Positions 62,209 through 64,000 of a stretch of DNA of 64,000 nucleotides are shown piece after piece. The number at the start of each line of letters is the position of its first letter. Position 1 is the first letter of the stretch. The position numbers and the translations under genes were made by a program. The notes beneath the pieces were generated by a model. It saw only the letters and a list, made by a program, of their open reading frames with translations. It searched no databases and was not told the origin of the DNA. Location of the stretch: positions 631,246 through 695,245 of the forward strand of contig CATQHT010000003.1 of the NCBI GenBank assembly GCA_958296045.1, in the 5' to 3' direction. The DNA comes from Rhodothermales bacterium (GTDB taxonomy: Bacteria; Bacteroidota; Rhodothermia; Rhodothermales; Bin80).

Positions 62209-63555
62209 TTATGGTCTCTTCGCGCGAGGCTTCAGCGAGGTGAGCGCGCCGATACGCACCGGCTCACCCGTCTTCACGCTCCTCCTTGCGGCAATGCCGA
62301 TAAGGGCTGACATCGCTCCGTCTCGTGCTCCCGCAGCCAGCCTGAGCGGGTCTGGCATGTCTGGACTTCTGAATATACGATCTTTGAGGCGGGCATCGCC
62401 TCCGCCGTGGCCGCCACCGCCATGCGGTACCTGCACCAGCTCCGTAGCCCCGAATTTATCCGTGATGCGGAGTTCGTCGTAATCCGGCGTCTCCCAGGGC
62501 TGTCGTTCCTTAATCCAGGCTTCCAAGCGACCCCGGGTGCCATTGAACGATATGCGATACCCCTCGTAAGGCGAATAGGTCGTCAGCGAATAGCTGACAT
62601 GCACACCGTTGGCATAGCTGACCTGCGCAGACATCTTGTCAAAGATATCAATGTCGTCGCTCCATACGCACCCGTCCCTAAGGTATCCGTCATGATGCTC
62701 GTGCGCCACATACAGATTCATCAGCGAAGCGCTTTGCGTGATGTCCCAGTAGTGTGCGCATGATGCGGCGTGGGGGCACCCGCGGCAGTTGGTATGTCGG
62801 AAATCATTGTTGTGCCCGTAATACTCAAGCGCACCGTACGCGAACACCTCTTCCGGCTCGGACTCCAGCCACCAGTTGAGCAGATCAAAATGGTGCGTCG
62901 CCTTGTGTACAAACAAGGTGCCGCCATAGCGCTCCTTGCCATGCCACCGCCGAAAATAGCTCGCCCCGTGGTACACATCCAGATACCAATGAAAATCCAC
63001 TGAGCGCACCTCCCCGACATGACCTGCCATCAGCAGCTCTTTGATGCGCTGCCGGTGCGGCGAATACCTGTAGTTGAATGTGACTGTGACCTTCCTCCTC
63101 GTCTGCGCCTGGGCATCCAGTATCGCCTGACACTTTGCGGCATCGGTGGTCATAGGCTTTTCCGAGATCACGTCACAGCCCGCATGCAGTGCCCGGACAA
63201 TAAACGTATGGTGCGTGGCATCGGTCGTGGTCACTATGACCGTATCCGGCTGCGCCACGCGCACCATCTCGTCAAAGTCAGTATATGTCGGGCATGCTAC
63301 TCCGATATATTCTTTGGCGTAGGCCACGCGCCCGGGGTTGATGTCACACAGGCCAGCGAACTCTACCACGTCGGCATAGTCCCGCGCCAGGCTGCGACCC
63401 CACATGCCTATGCCGCGAATCCCGGTTCCGACCAGTGCCACGCGATGCCTCTTTGGAGAATGTGAAGCGAACACCGCAGGGTTTACCAGCATAGAGGCTG
63501 CAGCCGCCGCACTGCTCTCTTTCAGGAAGCGTCTACGTGTCAGACTCTTGGCCAT
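62209..63555 (-). CDS. Gfo/Idh/MocA-family oxidoreductase, Tat-exported
   Basis: A 448-residue NAD(P)-dependent oxidoreductase. The twin-arginine signal TRRRFLKESSAAAAASMLV indicates export folded with its cofactor. Dinucleotide binding is VALVGTGIRGIGMWG (about residue 38), then the EKP motif VISEKPMTTDAAKC (about 133-146) with the catalytic Lys. The second domain has YHGASYFRRWHGKERYGG and a Cys-rich NCRGCPHAASCAHYWD segment (four Cys in 15 residues) not typical of the family core. It follows a second family member, so the two are likely paired. Substrate unknown, probably a sugar or inositol derivative. Confidence 0.9.
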   Translation of the reverse strand: MAKSLTRRRFLKESSAAAAASMLVNPAVFASHSPKRHRVALVGTGIRGIGMWGRSLARDYADVVEFAGLCDINPGRVAYAKEYIGVACPTYTDFDEMVRVAQPDTVIVTTTDATHHTFIVRALHAGCDVISEKPMTTDAAKCQAILDAQAQTRRKVTVTFNYRYSPHRQRIKELLMAGHVGEVRSVDFHWYLDVYHGASYFRRWHGKERYGGTLFVHKATHHFDLLNWWLESEPEEVFAYGALEYYGHNNDFRHTNCRGCPHAASCAHYWDITQSASLMNLYVAHEHHDGYLRDGCVWSDDIDIFDKMSAQVSYANGVHVSYSLTTYSPYEGYRISFNGTRGRLEAWIKERQPWETPDYDELRITDKFGATELVQVPHGGGGHGGGDARLKDRIFRSPDMPDPLRLAAGARDGAMSALIGIAARRSVKTGEPVRIGALTSLKPRAKRP

Positions 63556-63571
63556 GGTCCTGTAGGTCCGG

Positions 63572-64000
63572 TCAGACGGTCAGCTCCCACCCCGGCTCAT
63601 AGGACCGGTTCCAAAGGGCCATCGCCTCATCGTCGTGCAGGATGTGACCATTGGCCGAGTCACACTGCAGTGACTGCCCGGTCAGCTGTGCGATGTTACC
63701 CAGGTGGCAAAGCAGCGTGCTCTTGTGCCCCTCATCGATGGGCGATGCCTGAGAAGCTCCGTCCCTGATCACCGCCAGAAAGTTGGCGATATGCCGATCG
63801 GTCAGACCTCCGCCACCGCGGATGTCAAGGGTCGCTTCCTGCCCCGAAGCTCTGGACCGTTTCCATATCTCTTTGTTTTCTTGGTCATAGACGATATATC
63901 CAGACCGGTCCATAATAACTGTCCCGTATTCGCCGTAGATGACAGTTCCGCGGCCGAGGCCGTTTACCGGGTAACCGTTGCAGCTTCTACCGTCCCATGT
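63572..64000 (-). CDS. Gfo/Idh/MocA-type oxidoreductase, C-terminal part (window edge)
   Basis: The last 142 codons of a gene whose start is outside the window. The frame runs to position 64000 without a stop (TWDGRSCNGYPVNGLGRGT just at the edge). YGEYGTVIMDRSGYIVYDQE is the beta-sheet of the C-terminal domain, and the end (GGGGLTDRHIANFLAVIRDG, DEGHKSTLLCHLGNIAQLTG) is typical of oxidoreductases of the family in Planctomycete/Bacteroidota-type pairs. It ends 16 bases before the Tat-exported paralogue on the same strand, so an operon is likely. Confidence 0.85.
   Translation of the reverse strand, partial: TWDGRSCNGYPVNGLGRGTVIYGEYGTVIMDRSGYIVYDQENKEIWKRSRASGQEATLDIRGGGGLTDRHIANFLAVIRDGASQASPIDEGHKSTLLCHLGNIAQLTGQSLQCDSANGHILHDDEAMALWNRSYEPGWELTV

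Noticed and set aside
1-64000. tRNA, rRNA or CRISPR loci
   Set aside because: No cloverleaf-like sequence with a T-loop, no rRNA-like blocks and no evenly spaced short repeats were found by reading; a covariance-model scan would be decisive.

Overview
The window is a chromosomal segment of a Gram-negative bacterium that most resembles Rhodothermota (the Rhodothermus/Salinibacter side of the Bacteroidota group). The main evidence is the complex I membrane-arm operon nuoJ-K-L-M-nhaD-pcd-nuoN. The interposed NhaD antiporter and pterin dehydratase genes are a known feature of the Rhodothermus marinus complex I locus. A fused IcmF mutase, DUF5916 outer-membrane proteins, a sortilin-like BNR protein and a DnaQ/GIY-YIG fusion are compatible with this. 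The placement is inferred from gene content, not from a phylogeny.

Layout. 0-3.5 kb: small secreted proteins, a BtuD-like ABC ATPase with a PduO-type cobalamin adenosyltransferase, and an M23 endopeptidase. 4.1-11.9 kb: an IS21-family element that has become a nest of mobile DNA. An IS1182-type transposase lies between istB and one IS end. istA is split by a group II intron, and that intron is split by a second, related group II intron that encodes the reverse transcriptase/maturase. Removing the outer intron (with the inner one) restores a single open istA frame. 12-18 kb: a secreted protein, a decayed DUF4338/Tn5-like transposase, a sulfurtransferase-SufE pair, and an intact DUF4338-Tn5-like transposase fusion. 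18-31.5 kb: a BNR/sortilin protein, a lipoprotein, thymidylate kinase overlapping IcmF, then a divergent compact operon of secreted esterase, DUF5916 barrel protein and a haem-motif plus Vgb-like propeller protein. 31.6-39.2 kb: an insertion-sequence graveyard (IS30, IS110, a doubly frameshifted IS21, an IS256-like scrap) surrounding a three-gene secreted cluster (Cys-rich peptide, propeller lipoprotein, thioredoxin-like protein). 39.3-64 kb: mostly housekeeping genes. These include a phosphopantetheinyl transferase, superoxide dismutase, the nuoJ-N operon, an M20 amidohydrolase, DnaQ/GIY-YIG nuclease, malate dehydrogenase, Smr protein, ECF sigma factor with DUF971, PhzF with a Cys/Met PLP enzyme, aldose epimerase, and two Gfo/Idh/MocA oxidoreductases, the second cut by the window end.

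Functional links. The adenosyltransferase would make the adenosylcobalamin that IcmF needs, and the ABC ATPase fits corrinoid or iron-chelate import. Rhodanese and SufE fit sulfur delivery for Fe-S assembly. NhaD with NuoL/M/N suggests shared sodium/proton bioenergetics, as expected in a marine or halophilic lineage. No CRISPR array, rRNA or tRNA was found by reading.

The most notable observation is the intron-in-intron (twintron) arrangement inside istA. The peptide/propeller/thioredoxin cluster is the next best candidate for an undescribed function.
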